Positions 9,168 through 18,491 of a DNA stretch of 64,000 nt are shown one piece after another. The notes beneath the pieces are model-generated. The model was given only the letters and a program-made list of their open reading frames with translations. It ran no database searches and was not told where the DNA came from. Position numbers and translations under genes: made by a program. The stretch is taken from the NCBI RefSeq assembly GCF_019947135.1, contig NZ_JAGSHT010000003.1, positions 62,001 to 126,000 of the forward strand. Direction: 5' to 3'. The first letter of the stretch is position 1. Every line of letters begins with the position of its first letter. The DNA comes from Occultella gossypii (GTDB taxonomy: Bacteria; Actinomycetota; Actinomycetes; Actinomycetales; Beutenbergiaceae).

Positions 9168-9920
9168 ATGAGCATGCAGGTCGAATTCTGCGGCGAATGG
9201 TTCGGCGTCGAGGAGGATGACACCTTCCAGATCGGCCGCGAGGGCAACCTCGAGATCGACGACAACCCGTACCTGCACCGCCGGTTCCTGACGATCTCCC
9301 ACCACGACGATCTGTGGTGGCTGGAGAACGTCGGCAGCCGGCTCTCGGCGACCGTGTCCGACTCCGACGGCAACATGCAGGCCTGGCTCGCGCCCGGTGC
9401 GCGCCTGCCGCTGGTGTTCGCGCACACGACGGTGCTGTTCACGGCCGGACCGACCACCTACGAGCTTGGCATCGTCGGCGACTCGCCCACGTTCGAGTCC
9501 TCCACGCCCGAGCGGACGCAGGTCGGCGAGACCACCATCGGGCCGGTCACGCTCACCGAGTCGCAGAAGCTGCTCATCATCGCGCTCGCCGAACCGGTGC
9601 TGCGCGGACGCGGCTCGACGGCGTCCATCCCCACCTCCGCGCAGGCGGCGGCCCGGCTCGGCTGGGTGATCACCCGGTTCAACCGGAAGCTCGACAACGT
9701 CTGCGAGAAACTGTCCAGGCATGGGGTGCGCGGACTGCGCGGTGGGCAGCAGCAGCTGGCCGTGAACCGCCGGGCCCGGCTCGTCGAGCACGCGGTCGCG
9801 TCCCGGATCGTGGTGGCCGCCGACCTGGAGCTCCTCGAGGCCAATGCCGAGGCGCACGCCGCCGAGCAGGCCGAGAAGGCCGCAGCTGCCGAGAAGGAGA
9901 GCGCCGCAAGCGCCACCTGA
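9168..9920 (+). CDS. FHA-like domain protein with a C-terminal helical domain
   Basis: A 250-residue protein starting MSMQVEFCGEWFGVEEDDTFQIGREG. The first ~95 residues look like an FHA-like beta sandwich (FQIGREG, then a WWLENVGSR strand), although a clear STNG core is not seen. Residues about 125-200 are helical, with SAQAAARLGWVITRFNRKLDNVCEKL reading like a winged-helix or sigma-4-like segment, and the C-terminus is Ala/Glu-rich. It is probably a kinase substrate or phospho-reader that links the kinase to another output. It lies 25 bases after the kinase gene. DNA binding is only a suggestion. Confidence 0.7.
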   Translation: MSMQVEFCGEWFGVEEDDTFQIGREGNLEIDDNPYLHRRFLTISHHDDLWWLENVGSRLSATVSDSDGNMQAWLAPGARLPLVFAHTTVLFTAGPTTYELGIVGDSPTFESSTPERTQVGETTIGPVTLTESQKLLIIALAEPVLRGRGSTASIPTSAQAAARLGWVITRFNRKLDNVCEKLSRHGVRGLRGGQQQLAVNRRARLVEHAVASRIVVAADLELLEANAEAHAAEQAEKAAAAEKESAASAT

Positions 9921-10024
9921 GGCTGCGGGCGCCAGGCCGGGTCGATGGGCGCCGGTTCGACCCGTGTGACCGACATCGCGGCCGATGGTGAGGTCTCACC
10001 CTGGGCGCACTCAGCAGTGGCAGG

Positions 10025-10030
10025 TAGCCT
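10025..10030 (+). promoter_or_regulatory. Candidate -10 element TAGCCT before the Ig/FN3 gene
   Basis: TAGCCT lies 55 bases before the TTG start, in the 165-base gap that is the largest inside the cluster. It suggests that the surface-protein half of the cluster has its own promoter. No good -35 was found. Confidence 0.35.
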
Positions 10031-10085
10031 ATGCCCGGAGACTCGGCCAGTCTCCGACGAATCCGGTACCTGTGGGGGCACAACC

Positions 10086-13000
10086 TTGAGACTGACGTCA
10101 CGCCTGGCGCGCAACAAGCGCCAGATCGCGAGCGCCACCGTGATCTCCTTGGTGGTCGGCACCGTGGTCGCACTCAGCCTCAACTACGAGGGTGTCGCCA
10201 CGGCCGACGTCGAACTCAACGACGGCGGGGTCTGGGTCTCGAACAACAACAGTATCCTCGTCGGCCGGCTGAACTACCCGATCGAGGCGATCGATGCGAG
10301 CCTGGCGGCGCCGGGTTCCAACATCGACGTGCTGCAGCGCGAGGACGTCGTGTTCCTGCGCGACCTGAACTCGAACACCCTGCAGCGGGTGTCGACCGCG
10401 AACGTGGCCGTCGGCGGTGGCGTGGTCCAGTTGCCCTCCGGCTCGACCATCGGCTTGGGTGACGACACGCTCGGCGTGCTCATCGAGGAGACGGGGGAGT
10501 ACCGGGTCCTCGGCCTGGACCAGCTCGGGGTGCTCGAGGAGTCGACCGAGGATCCGACCGCCGTGCTCGGTGAGGGCGCCGTGCAGGCCGTGGCCGACGA
10601 CGGCACCGCCTTCGGTCTGGACGTCCTCGACGGCACCCTGCAGACGTTCACCCCACAGGGCCGGGCCGCCGGCGACGAGCCCGAGGTCGCCGAGATCGAC
10701 CCGGAACTCCTCAGCGGCGCGGACGTGCAGATGACCGCGGTCGGCACCGACCCGGTGATCCTCGCCCACTCCGAGGAAGCGGACAGCCTGACCCTCCTGC
10801 AGCCCGGACGGGACGCCGTCGACCTGTCCGGCCTGGACATCGACGCAGCGTCCGCGACGCTGCAGAGCGTCAGCCCGAGCGGCGACTCGGTGGCCCTGGC
10901 CACCTCCGACGCACTCGTGCGGGTGCCGCTGCGGGGCGGCGACCCCGTCGTGCTGCCGGTCGAGACCCCGGGGGAGCCGGCCGCGCCGATGCAGATCGCC
11001 GGGTGTACCCACGGCGCCTGGGCCGGTGGCGCGGGCACCTACCTGCGGACCTGCGGCGACGCCGCTCCCGTCCAGCTCCCGATCGACGGGGCGACCGGTG
11101 GCGAACTGAAGTTCCGCACCAACCGCGGCCACGTGGTCCTCAACGAGCTCAGCACCGGCAACTCCTGGATGATCGAGGACGCCCTCATCCTCGTCGACAA
11201 CTGGGAGGACGTCACCCCTCCGCAGGACCAGGAGGAGGAAGAGGAGGAGTCCCAGGACCTCGAGCAGCAGGAGGTACCACTGGACCGCGAGGCGGAGAAC
11301 CGGCCGCCGTCGGCCGAGCCGGACTCGTTCGGGGTGCGCGCCGGCTCGACGGTCGTGCTGCCCGTCCTGGACAACGACTCCGACCCCGACGGTGACCTGC
11401 TGATCGCCTCCGCGTTCGACGCCGTCCCGGAGACGTTCGGCACCGTCGAGGCGATCCTCGGTGGGCGCGCTCTGCAGATCCGGGTGGCCGACGATGCCAG
11501 CGGCTCGGCCAGCTTCCAGTACACGGCCGACGACGGTCGCACCGGAGGGACCGACACCGCCACGGTCGACCTCACCGTGCAGCCGAACTCGGTGAACAAC
11601 CCGCCGGAGCAGCTCCGCGAGATCACGGCCCGGGTGGCCGCCGGCCAGAGCGTCACCGTGAACGTCATGAACGACGTGCGCGACCCCGAGGGCGACTCGA
11701 TGTTCGTCGATGGCACGCGGGAGGCCGCCGGACTCGTGGTGCTGGCCAGCCCGAACGGTTCGGTCACGATCACCGACCCGGGCCTGGCCACCGGCATCAA
11801 GCAGATCGTCGTGCTGGTCAGCGACGGCCGGGACGCGGCCGAGGTGACGATCGACCTCGAGGTGCTCCCGGACGCGCCGGCGCCCCCGCAGGCGGTCTTC
11901 GACTACGCCACGGCGTTCGTGGGCGAGACCATCACGGTCAAACCTCTCGCCAACGACCTGGACCCGAACAACCGCCCGCTGCGGATGTCGAACGTGACCG
12001 CGGACAACGGCGGTCCCGTCATCGTCCCGGACATGGACGGCGGGACGTTCACGTTCACCGCGGAGGCGGCGGGGGACTACTACCTGACCTACATCCTCGC
12101 CGACGACGACGGCCAGCAGTCCACCGGCCTGATCCGCGTGAATGTGCGGGCCACGCAGGAGACGCCGCCGGTCGCGGTCGCGGACACGGCGCTGCTGCCG
12201 CCGCTCGGCTCCGTGCTCGTGGACGTCCTGCAGAACGACTCCGACCCCAACGGTGGGGTGCTCGCCGTCCAGCAGATCGACGTCCCGAACATCCCGGGCC
12301 TGCAGGTCGCGGTGCTCGAGCACCGGATCCTGCGGATCACCGCGACCCGGACCGTGAGCGCGCCGTTCACCATCGGCTACACGGTCTCCAACGGTCTCGC
12401 GAGCTCGCCCGGCCAGGTGCAGGTGCTCCCGATGTCGGGCACCGACGTCTCCCAGCCGCCGGTCGCCGAGGAGGACGTCGCCCGGGTCCGCGCCGGGGAC
12501 CACGTGACCATCCCGGTCCTGGCCAACGACACGCACCCGAACGGCCTCACCTTCGAACTCCTCCCCGAGCTGGAGGAGGCCCCGGCGGAGGGCCAGGGCC
12601 TGATGTTCGTGGCCGGTGACGTGGTCCGGTTCCAGGCACCGGCCGAGGCCGGCACCGTGACCGCCGTCTACACGATCGTGGACGAGGCCGGCCGGGTCGG
12701 TTCGGCCCGGATCACCATCTACGTGCAGGCCCGTTCCGACGACGCGAACGGCCCACCGGTCCCCGAACCGGTGGAGACCCGGGCGTTCTCCGGGGAGCGG
12801 ATCCGGATCCCGATCAACACCTACGGGATCGATCCGGACGGCGACTCCGTGCAGCTGCTCGGCGTCAACGAGGGACCCCAGCTCGGCCGGATCGTGGCGA
12901 GTGGACCGACCTACCTGGACTACCAGCCCTACACCGACGCCGCCGGCACGGACACGTTCAGCTACACGGTCCGGGACCGGCTCGGCCTCGTCGCGACCGC

Positions 13001-16000
13001 ACCGATCACGGTCGGTGTGATCCCGCCGCCGGACTCCAACCGGGATCCGGTGGCCGTGCCGGACGAGATCACGGTGCGACCCGGGCGTGCGATCCAGGCG
13101 GACCCGCTCGCGAACGACACCGACCCCGACGGCGACCAGCTGTATTTCGATGACCCGGCGTTCGCCGACATGGGCGGGCTCGAGCTGTCCCTCGCGGACG
13201 GCCGGGTCGCGTTCGACTCCCCGACGGAGCCCGGCACCTACATCGTCACCTACAACGTGACCGACCGGCACGGTGGTTCCGACACCGGTGCCCTCACCGT
13301 GATCGTCGACCCCGACCACGCCCCCCAGCCCCCGGTGGCGGTCGACGACGTGGTCCCGGCCAGCGCGATCCTCGGCGAGACCGTCGTGGACGTGATCGTG
13401 CTGGAGAACGACACCGACCCGGACGGCTCCGTCGAGGGCCTGGACGTCTCGATCCCGGCCGGCAACGACACCGCCCAGGCCGTCGGGAACAACGTCCGGA
13501 TCCAGCTCGCGGACAGCCGTCAGGTGGTCACCTACCAGGTGACGGACGAGGACGGACTGAGTTCGTACGCGTTCATCGACGTGCCTGGACTGCTCGACAC
13601 CGGCCCGGTGCTGCGGCCGGACGCGCCGCCGATCGAGGTGCTGGCGGGCGAACGCATCGACCTGCCGCTCGAGGACTACGTGGTCGCGCTCAGTGGTGAC
13701 CCGGTGCAGCTCGCGGACACCACCAACGCCCGCGCCACGAACTCCGACGGGTCGAACCCGGTCGTGGACGCGACCACGCTGCAGTACACGTCGGACCCGA
13801 ACTACGTGGGCGCCGCGTCGCTGACGTTCGAGGTCACCGACGCCGCTGACATCAACGCGGACGGCATCCTCACCTCGGTGCTCACTCTGGACATCACCGT
13901 CACCTCCGACGAGAACAAGCCGCCGCGGATGCGGGCCGGCTCCCTGTCCGCTGAGGTCGGCGGCGAGGAGGTCTCGCTGGACCTGTCCCGCCTGGCCGAG
14001 GACCCCGACGGCGACTCCGGACTCCTCGAGTACACGATCGTGGACCAGGTGGACGGGTTCGACGCCGAGATCTCAGACGGCGTGATCCTCACCGTCAGCG
14101 CCCACGACGACACCGCCAAGGGCGCCGTCGTGGACCTGATCATCAGCGTCACCGACGGCGAGAGCGAGCCCGTCACCGGCACCGTCACCCTGACGGCGAC
14201 CGGGAGCACCCGCGAGCTGATCGTCGCCAACGACGACGACGCCAGCCAGATCCACCAGGGCGAGTCCACCAGCGTGGACGTGCTGGCGAACGACTCCAAC
14301 CCGTTCCCGGACCAAGAGCGCACCATCCTGAGTGCGCAGGTGATCCAGGGCAGCGGGACGGCTACGGTCTCCGGCAACCAGGTGGTCATCACGCCGGCCC
14401 CCGAGTACAACGGGCGGCTGCTCGCCAGCTACACCGTGGTCGACGTGACCGGGGACCCCGACCGGGTGGTCGAGGCCCAGATCAGCGCCGCGGTGCTCGG
14501 CCGGCCCGACCCGCCGTACGTGCCACTCGTGGAGTCCGAGGGCAACCGTGAGGTGGTGCTCTCCTGGACCGCCCCGAACGACAACGGCGCACCCATCAGC
14601 GGCTACACCGTTTCCGGCGGCGGGGTGAGCCAGTCGTGCGCGACCACCACCTGCACCATCGGTGGCCTCACGAACGGCAACGTGTACTCGTTCACCGTGG
14701 TGGCGACCAACGAGGTGGGGGAGTCCGACCCGAGCCCCGCGTCCCGGGAGGCGATCCCGGACGTGCGGCCCGAGGCGCCCGCACCGCCGAGCCGCCCGGA
14801 CTTCGGCGACGGCGAACTGATCGTGAGCTGGACCCCACCGGTGAACGAGGGCACCCCGATCACCAGCTACGACGTGCAGATCTCCCCGGCCACCGGCGGC
14901 ACGAGCCAGCAGTCGGTGACCGGCACCTCGATGACCTGGGGCGGCCTGACGAACGGTCAGACCTACACGTTCCGGGTGCGCGCCATCAACGACGCTCCCG
15001 ACCCGGGCGACTGGTCCGCGTGGTCCGAGGGGCAGTACCCCTCCGGCCCGCCGCTGCAGCCCGGGGCCCCGCAGGCGAACCGGGTCGACGACCCGGACGG
15101 GCGCCGACTCACGGTGAGCTGGACGCCGCCGAACAACAACGGCGACGCGATCAGCGCGTACTACCTGACTGTGCTCCAGGACGGGAACCCCGGCGCCCCG
15201 ATCAGCCTGTCCGGGTCCGTCACCTCCCGCGAGGTGCAGGTGGACAACGGCCACGACTACACGTTCACCGTGGTCGCGGAGAACCGGTCGGGTCAGTCGC
15301 CGGCGTCCGCGCCGTCGAACCAGGTGCGCTCGTTCGGGCAGCCCGGCCAGGTCACCGGGGTGAGTGCGGCGCCGACCGGCCAGGACCAGCGGGCGACCGT
15401 GGCCCACACCGCGCCCGCGAGCAACGGGCAGGCCATCTCCCGGTACGAGTACAGCCTCTCCGGTGGTGGCGCGCAGTCGCTGCCGAGCAGCGGCGTCATC
15501 AGCACCCCGGGCGCGGACGGCACGTCGTACACGGTGCGGGTGCGCGCCTGCAACACCTACTGCGGCCCGTGGAGCGCGGCGTCGGCGTCGTTCTCGACGT
15601 ACGGTCCACCGAGCACCACAGGCGTGAATATCACACCGTCCGCGAACGGGCAGCGCGTCTCGTTCTCCTGGACCGCCCCGGCCGACAGCAACGGCGCCAA
15701 CATCTCTGCGACCCGGTACCGGATCGACGGCGGCGGCTGGACCGTGGTGAACGGTCGCACCGGGACTGCGTCGACGGGCGGCAACTGGGAGCAGAACCAC
15801 ACCATAGACGTGCAGGTGCAGAATCAGTACGGGCAGTGGAGTTCTGGCAGCGCCTCGCGCAGCCAGCGCGCCGAGGCTGACCCCACGCCACCGGTCAGCA
15901 TCGGTGTCGATCGCGGCGGGCGGGAGACGTGTGAAGGTGGCGGCACGTGCTACCACGTCGTTCTGACCTACGCGAACCTTCCGGCGGTATCGGGCGGCTA

Positions 16001-16220
16001 CGACGTGAGTTTCGTGGCGAGTCGTCCAGGCGGGGGTTGCAGCATGAGCAGACCTGATTCGGGCAGTGGCTCGGCCTACAACAACCTGAACCTGAGCGGG
16101 ACCAGTAGTTGGTCGGCCCCAAGTTGGTACGGGGCCGGATGCGGCGGCGCGACAGTCACGTGGACCGTTCAGGGCGGCGGACAGACATATACAGGCAGCG
16201 GCACCTGGGTTGTGCCATGA
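10086..16220 (+). CDS. Giant surface protein with tandem Ig/cadherin-like and FN3 domains
   Basis: A 2044-residue protein anchored by an N-terminal helix (about 15-33) after a basic MRLTSRLARNKRQ head, so the bulk is outside. Residues 35-390 form a repeat-rich, propeller-like region ending in an acidic EEEEEES stretch. From about 410 to 1480 there are roughly ten Ig/cadherin-like repeats, each with a calcium-type motif such as DNDSDPDGD, ANDTDPDGD or LAEDPDGDS. From about 1490 the sequence is a series of about five or six FN3 domains (VSWTPP, YTFTVVA). The TTG start has GGGGG seven bases upstream and gives the expected basic-then-hydrophobic N-terminus. It overlaps moxR by four bases. Likely roles are cell-wall linked adhesion or structure, exported or assembled with the MoxR/DUF58/transglutaminase-like genes that follow. 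Confidence 0.88.
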   Translation: MRLTSRLARNKRQIASATVISLVVGTVVALSLNYEGVATADVELNDGGVWVSNNNSILVGRLNYPIEAIDASLAAPGSNIDVLQREDVVFLRDLNSNTLQRVSTANVAVGGGVVQLPSGSTIGLGDDTLGVLIEETGEYRVLGLDQLGVLEESTEDPTAVLGEGAVQAVADDGTAFGLDVLDGTLQTFTPQGRAAGDEPEVAEIDPELLSGADVQMTAVGTDPVILAHSEEADSLTLLQPGRDAVDLSGLDIDAASATLQSVSPSGDSVALATSDALVRVPLRGGDPVVLPVETPGEPAAPMQIAGCTHGAWAGGAGTYLRTCGDAAPVQLPIDGATGGELKFRTNRGHVVLNELSTGNSWMIEDALILVDNWEDVTPPQDQEEEEEESQDLEQQEVPLDREAENRPPSAEPDSFGVRAGSTVVLPVLDNDSDPDGDLLIASAFDAVPETFGTVEAILGGRALQIRVADDASGSASFQYTADDGRTGGTDTATVDLTVQPNSVNNPPEQLREITARVAAGQSVTVNVMNDVRDPEGDSMFVDGTREAAGLVVLASPNGSVTITDPGLATGIKQIVVLVSDGRDAAEVTIDLEVLPDAPAPPQAVFDYATAFVGETITVKPLANDLDPNNRPLRMSNVTADNGGPVIVPDMDGGTFTFTAEAAGDYYLTYILADDDGQQSTGLIRVNVRATQETPPVAVADTALLPPLGSVLVDVLQNDSDPNGGVLAVQQIDVPNIPGLQVAVLEHRILRITATRTVSAPFTIGYTVSNGLASSPGQVQVLPMSGTDVSQPPVAEEDVARVRAGDHVTIPVLANDTHPNGLTFELLPELEEAPAEGQGLMFVAGDVVRFQAPAEAGTVTAVYTIVDEAGRVGSARITIYVQARSDDANGPPVPEPVETRAFSGERIRIPINTYGIDPDGDSVQLLGVNEGPQLGRIVASGPTYLDYQPYTDAAGTDTFSYTVRDRLGLVATAPITVGVIPPPDSNRDPVAVPDEITVRPGRAIQADPLANDTDPDGDQLYFDDPAFADMGGLELSLADGRVAFDSPTEPGTYIVTYNVTDRHGGSDTGALTVIVDPDHAPQPPVAVDDVVPASAILGETVVDVIVLENDTDPDGSVEGLDVSIPAGNDTAQAVGNNVRIQLADSRQVVTYQVTDEDGLSSYAFIDVPGLLDTGPVLRPDAPPIEVLAGERIDLPLEDYVVALSGDPVQLADTTNARATNSDGSNPVVDATTLQYTSDPNYVGAASLTFEVTDAADINADGILTSVLTLDITVTSDENKPPRMRAGSLSAEVGGEEVSLDLSRLAEDPDGDSGLLEYTIVDQVDGFDAEISDGVILTVSAHDDTAKGAVVDLIISVTDGESEPVTGTVTLTATGSTRELIVANDDDASQIHQGESTSVDVLANDSNPFPDQERTILSAQVIQGSGTATVSGNQVVITPAPEYNGRLLASYTVVDVTGDPDRVVEAQISAAVLGRPDPPYVPLVESEGNREVVLSWTAPNDNGAPISGYTVSGGGVSQSCATTTCTIGGLTNGNVYSFTVVATNEVGESDPSPASREAIPDVRPEAPAPPSRPDFGDGELIVSWTPPVNEGTPITSYDVQISPATGGTSQQSVTGTSMTWGGLTNGQTYTFRVRAINDAPDPGDWSAWSEGQYPSGPPLQPGAPQANRVDDPDGRRLTVSWTPPNNNGDAISAYYLTVLQDGNPGAPISLSGSVTSREVQVDNGHDYTFTVVAENRSGQSPASAPSNQVRSFGQPGQVTGVSAAPTGQDQRATVAHTAPASNGQAISRYEYSLSGGGAQSLPSSGVISTPGADGTSYTVRVRACNTYCGPWSAASASFSTYGPPSTTGVNITPSANGQRVSFSWTAPADSNGANISATRYRIDGGGWTVVNGRTGTASTGGNWEQNHTIDVQVQNQYGQWSSGSASRSQRAEADPTPPVSIGVDRGGRETCEGGGTCYHVVLTYANLPAVSGGYDVSFVASRPGGGCSMSRPDSGSGSAYNNLNLSGTSSWSAPSWYGAGCGGATVTWTVQGGGQTYTGSGTWVVP

Positions 16221-17233
16221 CGACAGAAGGATTCATGACCGCAACTGACACCCGCGCTGCCCTGACCGCCGAACAGGCGGGCTGGTTCGCGGAGACCTTC
16301 GAACGGCTCGTCGGCAACGTCTCCCAGGCGGTGCTCGGCAAGCCGCACGTGGTGCGCCTGGCGTTCACGTGCCTGCTCAGCGGCGGTCACCTGCTCCTGG
16401 AGGACTACCCGGGCACCGGCAAGACGTCCCTGGCTCGCGCCCTCGCGGCGACGGTGCAGGCCTCGCACAGCCGGATCCAGTTCACCCCGGACCTGCTGCC
16501 CTCCGACGTCACCGGCGTGACCATCTTCGACCAGGAGTCCCACAAGTTCCAGTTCCACAAGGGACCGATCTTCGCCTCCGTGGTGCTCGCGGACGAGATC
16601 AACCGGGCCTCCCCGAAGACGCAGTCCGCGCTCCTGGAGGTCATGGAGGAGGGCCGGGTCACGGTCGACGGCATCCCGCACGACGTCGGCCGCCCGTTCA
16701 TCGTGCTCGCCACCCAGAACCCGATCGAGCAGGCCGGCACCTACCGGCTGCCCGAGGCCCAACTGGACCGGTTCCTGATGCGTTCCTCCATCGGCTACCC
16801 GGACTCCGACGCCACGATCGCGATCCTGGCCGGGAGCGCGATCCGAGACCGCTCGGCCACGCTGAGCCCGGTGATCACCGGCTCCGCCGTGGTGGACATG
16901 TCCGACCTCGCCGCGTCCGTGTACGTGGACCCGGCCGTGCTCTCCTACGTCACGCAGATCGCCGAGGCCACCCGCCGGGCCCCGGAGATCGCCCTCGGGG
17001 TGTCCGTGCGAGGGGCGCTCGCCCTGGTCCGCTCGTCGAAGACCTGGGCCGCCTCGCAGGGCCGTCACTACGTCATCCCGGACGACGTCAAGACGCTCGC
17101 CGAGCCGGTGCTCGCGCACCGGCTGGTCCTGGACGCCGAGGCCGAGTTCGAGGGTGCCCAGGCCGGCACCTCACTGACCCGCATCCTCGCCGAGGTGGCA
17201 CCGCCGGCGCAGCGGGCATCGGTGACCTCCTGA
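16217..17233 (+). CDS. MoxR-family AAA+ ATPase
   Basis: A 338-residue AAA+ ATPase of the MoxR group, which act as chaperones for assembling or activating other proteins. Walker A is PGTGKTS (about 65-71), Walker B with its following region reads VVLADEINRASPKTQSALLEVMEE, and sensor 1 is LATQNPIEQAGTYRLPEAQ. Normal length. The ATG start overlaps the stop of the giant surface protein; a second in-frame ATG at 16235 with AAGGA upstream is an alternative. MoxR, DUF58 and transglutaminase-like proteins form a conserved trio. Confidence 0.95.
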   Translation: MTTEGFMTATDTRAALTAEQAGWFAETFERLVGNVSQAVLGKPHVVRLAFTCLLSGGHLLLEDYPGTGKTSLARALAATVQASHSRIQFTPDLLPSDVTGVTIFDQESHKFQFHKGPIFASVVLADEINRASPKTQSALLEVMEEGRVTVDGIPHDVGRPFIVLATQNPIEQAGTYRLPEAQLDRFLMRSSIGYPDSDATIAILAGSAIRDRSATLSPVITGSAVVDMSDLAASVYVDPAVLSYVTQIAEATRRAPEIALGVSVRGALALVRSSKTWAASQGRHYVIPDDVKTLAEPVLAHRLVLDAEAEFEGAQAGTSLTRILAEVAPPAQRASVTS

Positions 17234-17234
17234 C

Positions 17235-18491
17235 GTGAGCGGATTCGGCACCGAGGGCGTCCCACGCTCGATCAACTCCACCACCAGCTCGGTCACCCGC
17301 GTGGTGGCCGGTCTGGTGACCCAGGTACGGCGGACCACGAGCGTCCTCACCTGGGTCACGCGGGCCGCGTGGGTGGTGCTCGGCGCCGGCGTCGTCGCGC
17401 TCGTGGCGGGGTTCTCGTTGAACTGGATCGAGCTGATCGTCCTCGGCGCCGGATTCGTCTTCGCGCTGCTGGGAGCCGCGATCTTCGCGATCGGTCGGCA
17501 CCCGTACGCCATCAGTCTGCGCCTGCGCGAGGGGCGCGTGGTGGTCGGCGAACGGGCCATGGGCGGCATCGACATCCGCAACACGTCCACCTCGGCCGTG
17601 CTGCCGGCGCGCATCGAGCTGCCGGTCGGGACCACCCGGGCGAGCTTCGCCCTGCCCGCCCTGCCGCCTGAGGGTGAGCATGACGAGCTGTTCGCGATCC
17701 CGACCACCCGCCGCGGCGTCATCGTCGTGGGGCCGGTGTCCTCGGTGCGCGGCGACCCGCTCGGGCTGATCCGCCGCTCGGTGCTGTGGACCGAGCCGGA
17801 GGAGCTCTATGTCCACCCGCGCACCATCCGGATGGGCGGCTCCGCGGCCGGGTTCCTGCACGACCTCGAGGGCCGCGAGACCCGGGAGATCACGAACGCG
17901 GACCTGTCCTTCCACGCCCTGCGTGAGTACGTCCCCGGCGACGACCGCCGCTACGTGCACTGGCGGTCCTCGGCCCGCACCGGGACGCTCATGGTGCGCC
18001 AGTTCGAGGAGACCCGCCGCTCCCACCTGGTCCTCGCGATCTCCGCCCAGGAACGCGACTACGCGGACCCGGACGAGTTCGAGCTGGCGATCTCCGCCGT
18101 CGGGTCCTTGGGCCTGCAGGCCCTCAACAGCGAGAAGCAGCTCACCGCGATGACCTCACACGAGGTGCTCCGCACCTCCGCACCGCGGCTGTTCCTGGAC
18201 GAGCTGACCCGGCTCGAGACCGTGAAGTCGCCCACCACCGTCGTGGAGATGGCCCGGACCATCACCCGGGACGTGCTCCGCGCCACGGTCGCCGTGCTGA
18301 TCTGCGGCTCCAGCGTGTCCGCCCGGGACATCCGCGCTGCCGGCGCCGTGCTGCCCGTCGGTGTGCGCGCGCTGGCCATCCAGGCCCGCCTCGGCGCCGA
18401 GCCGTCGGTGCACCGGCTCGGGTCGGTCACCGTGCTCGAGCTCGGCGCCCTGGAGGACCTGCCCCGGGGTTTCCGGAAGCTGGAACGATGA
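17235..18491 (+). CDS. DUF58 domain membrane protein
   Basis: A 418-residue protein with two membrane helices near the N-terminus (about 35-60 and 65-85), an Ig-like stretch, and the DUF58 signature LREYVPGDDRRYVHWRSSAR followed by MVRQFEE. The C-terminal part resembles a von Willebrand A-like fold. DUF58 proteins are encoded next to MoxR ATPases and are thought to be their partners. One base separates it from moxR, and it overlaps the next gene by ATGA. Confidence 0.92.
   Translation: MSGFGTEGVPRSINSTTSSVTRVVAGLVTQVRRTTSVLTWVTRAAWVVLGAGVVALVAGFSLNWIELIVLGAGFVFALLGAAIFAIGRHPYAISLRLREGRVVVGERAMGGIDIRNTSTSAVLPARIELPVGTTRASFALPALPPEGEHDELFAIPTTRRGVIVVGPVSSVRGDPLGLIRRSVLWTEPEELYVHPRTIRMGGSAAGFLHDLEGRETREITNADLSFHALREYVPGDDRRYVHWRSSARTGTLMVRQFEETRRSHLVLAISAQERDYADPDEFELAISAVGSLGLQALNSEKQLTAMTSHEVLRTSAPRLFLDELTRLETVKSPTTVVEMARTITRDVLRATVAVLICGSSVSARDIRAAGAVLPVGVRALAIQARLGAEPSVHRLGSVTVLELGALEDLPRGFRKLER

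Noticed and set aside
10098-13319. Minus-strand open frame of 1073 codons opposite the Ig/FN3 gene
   Set aside because: Antisense shadow of repetitive high-GC coding sequence with no recognisable motif or start signal.
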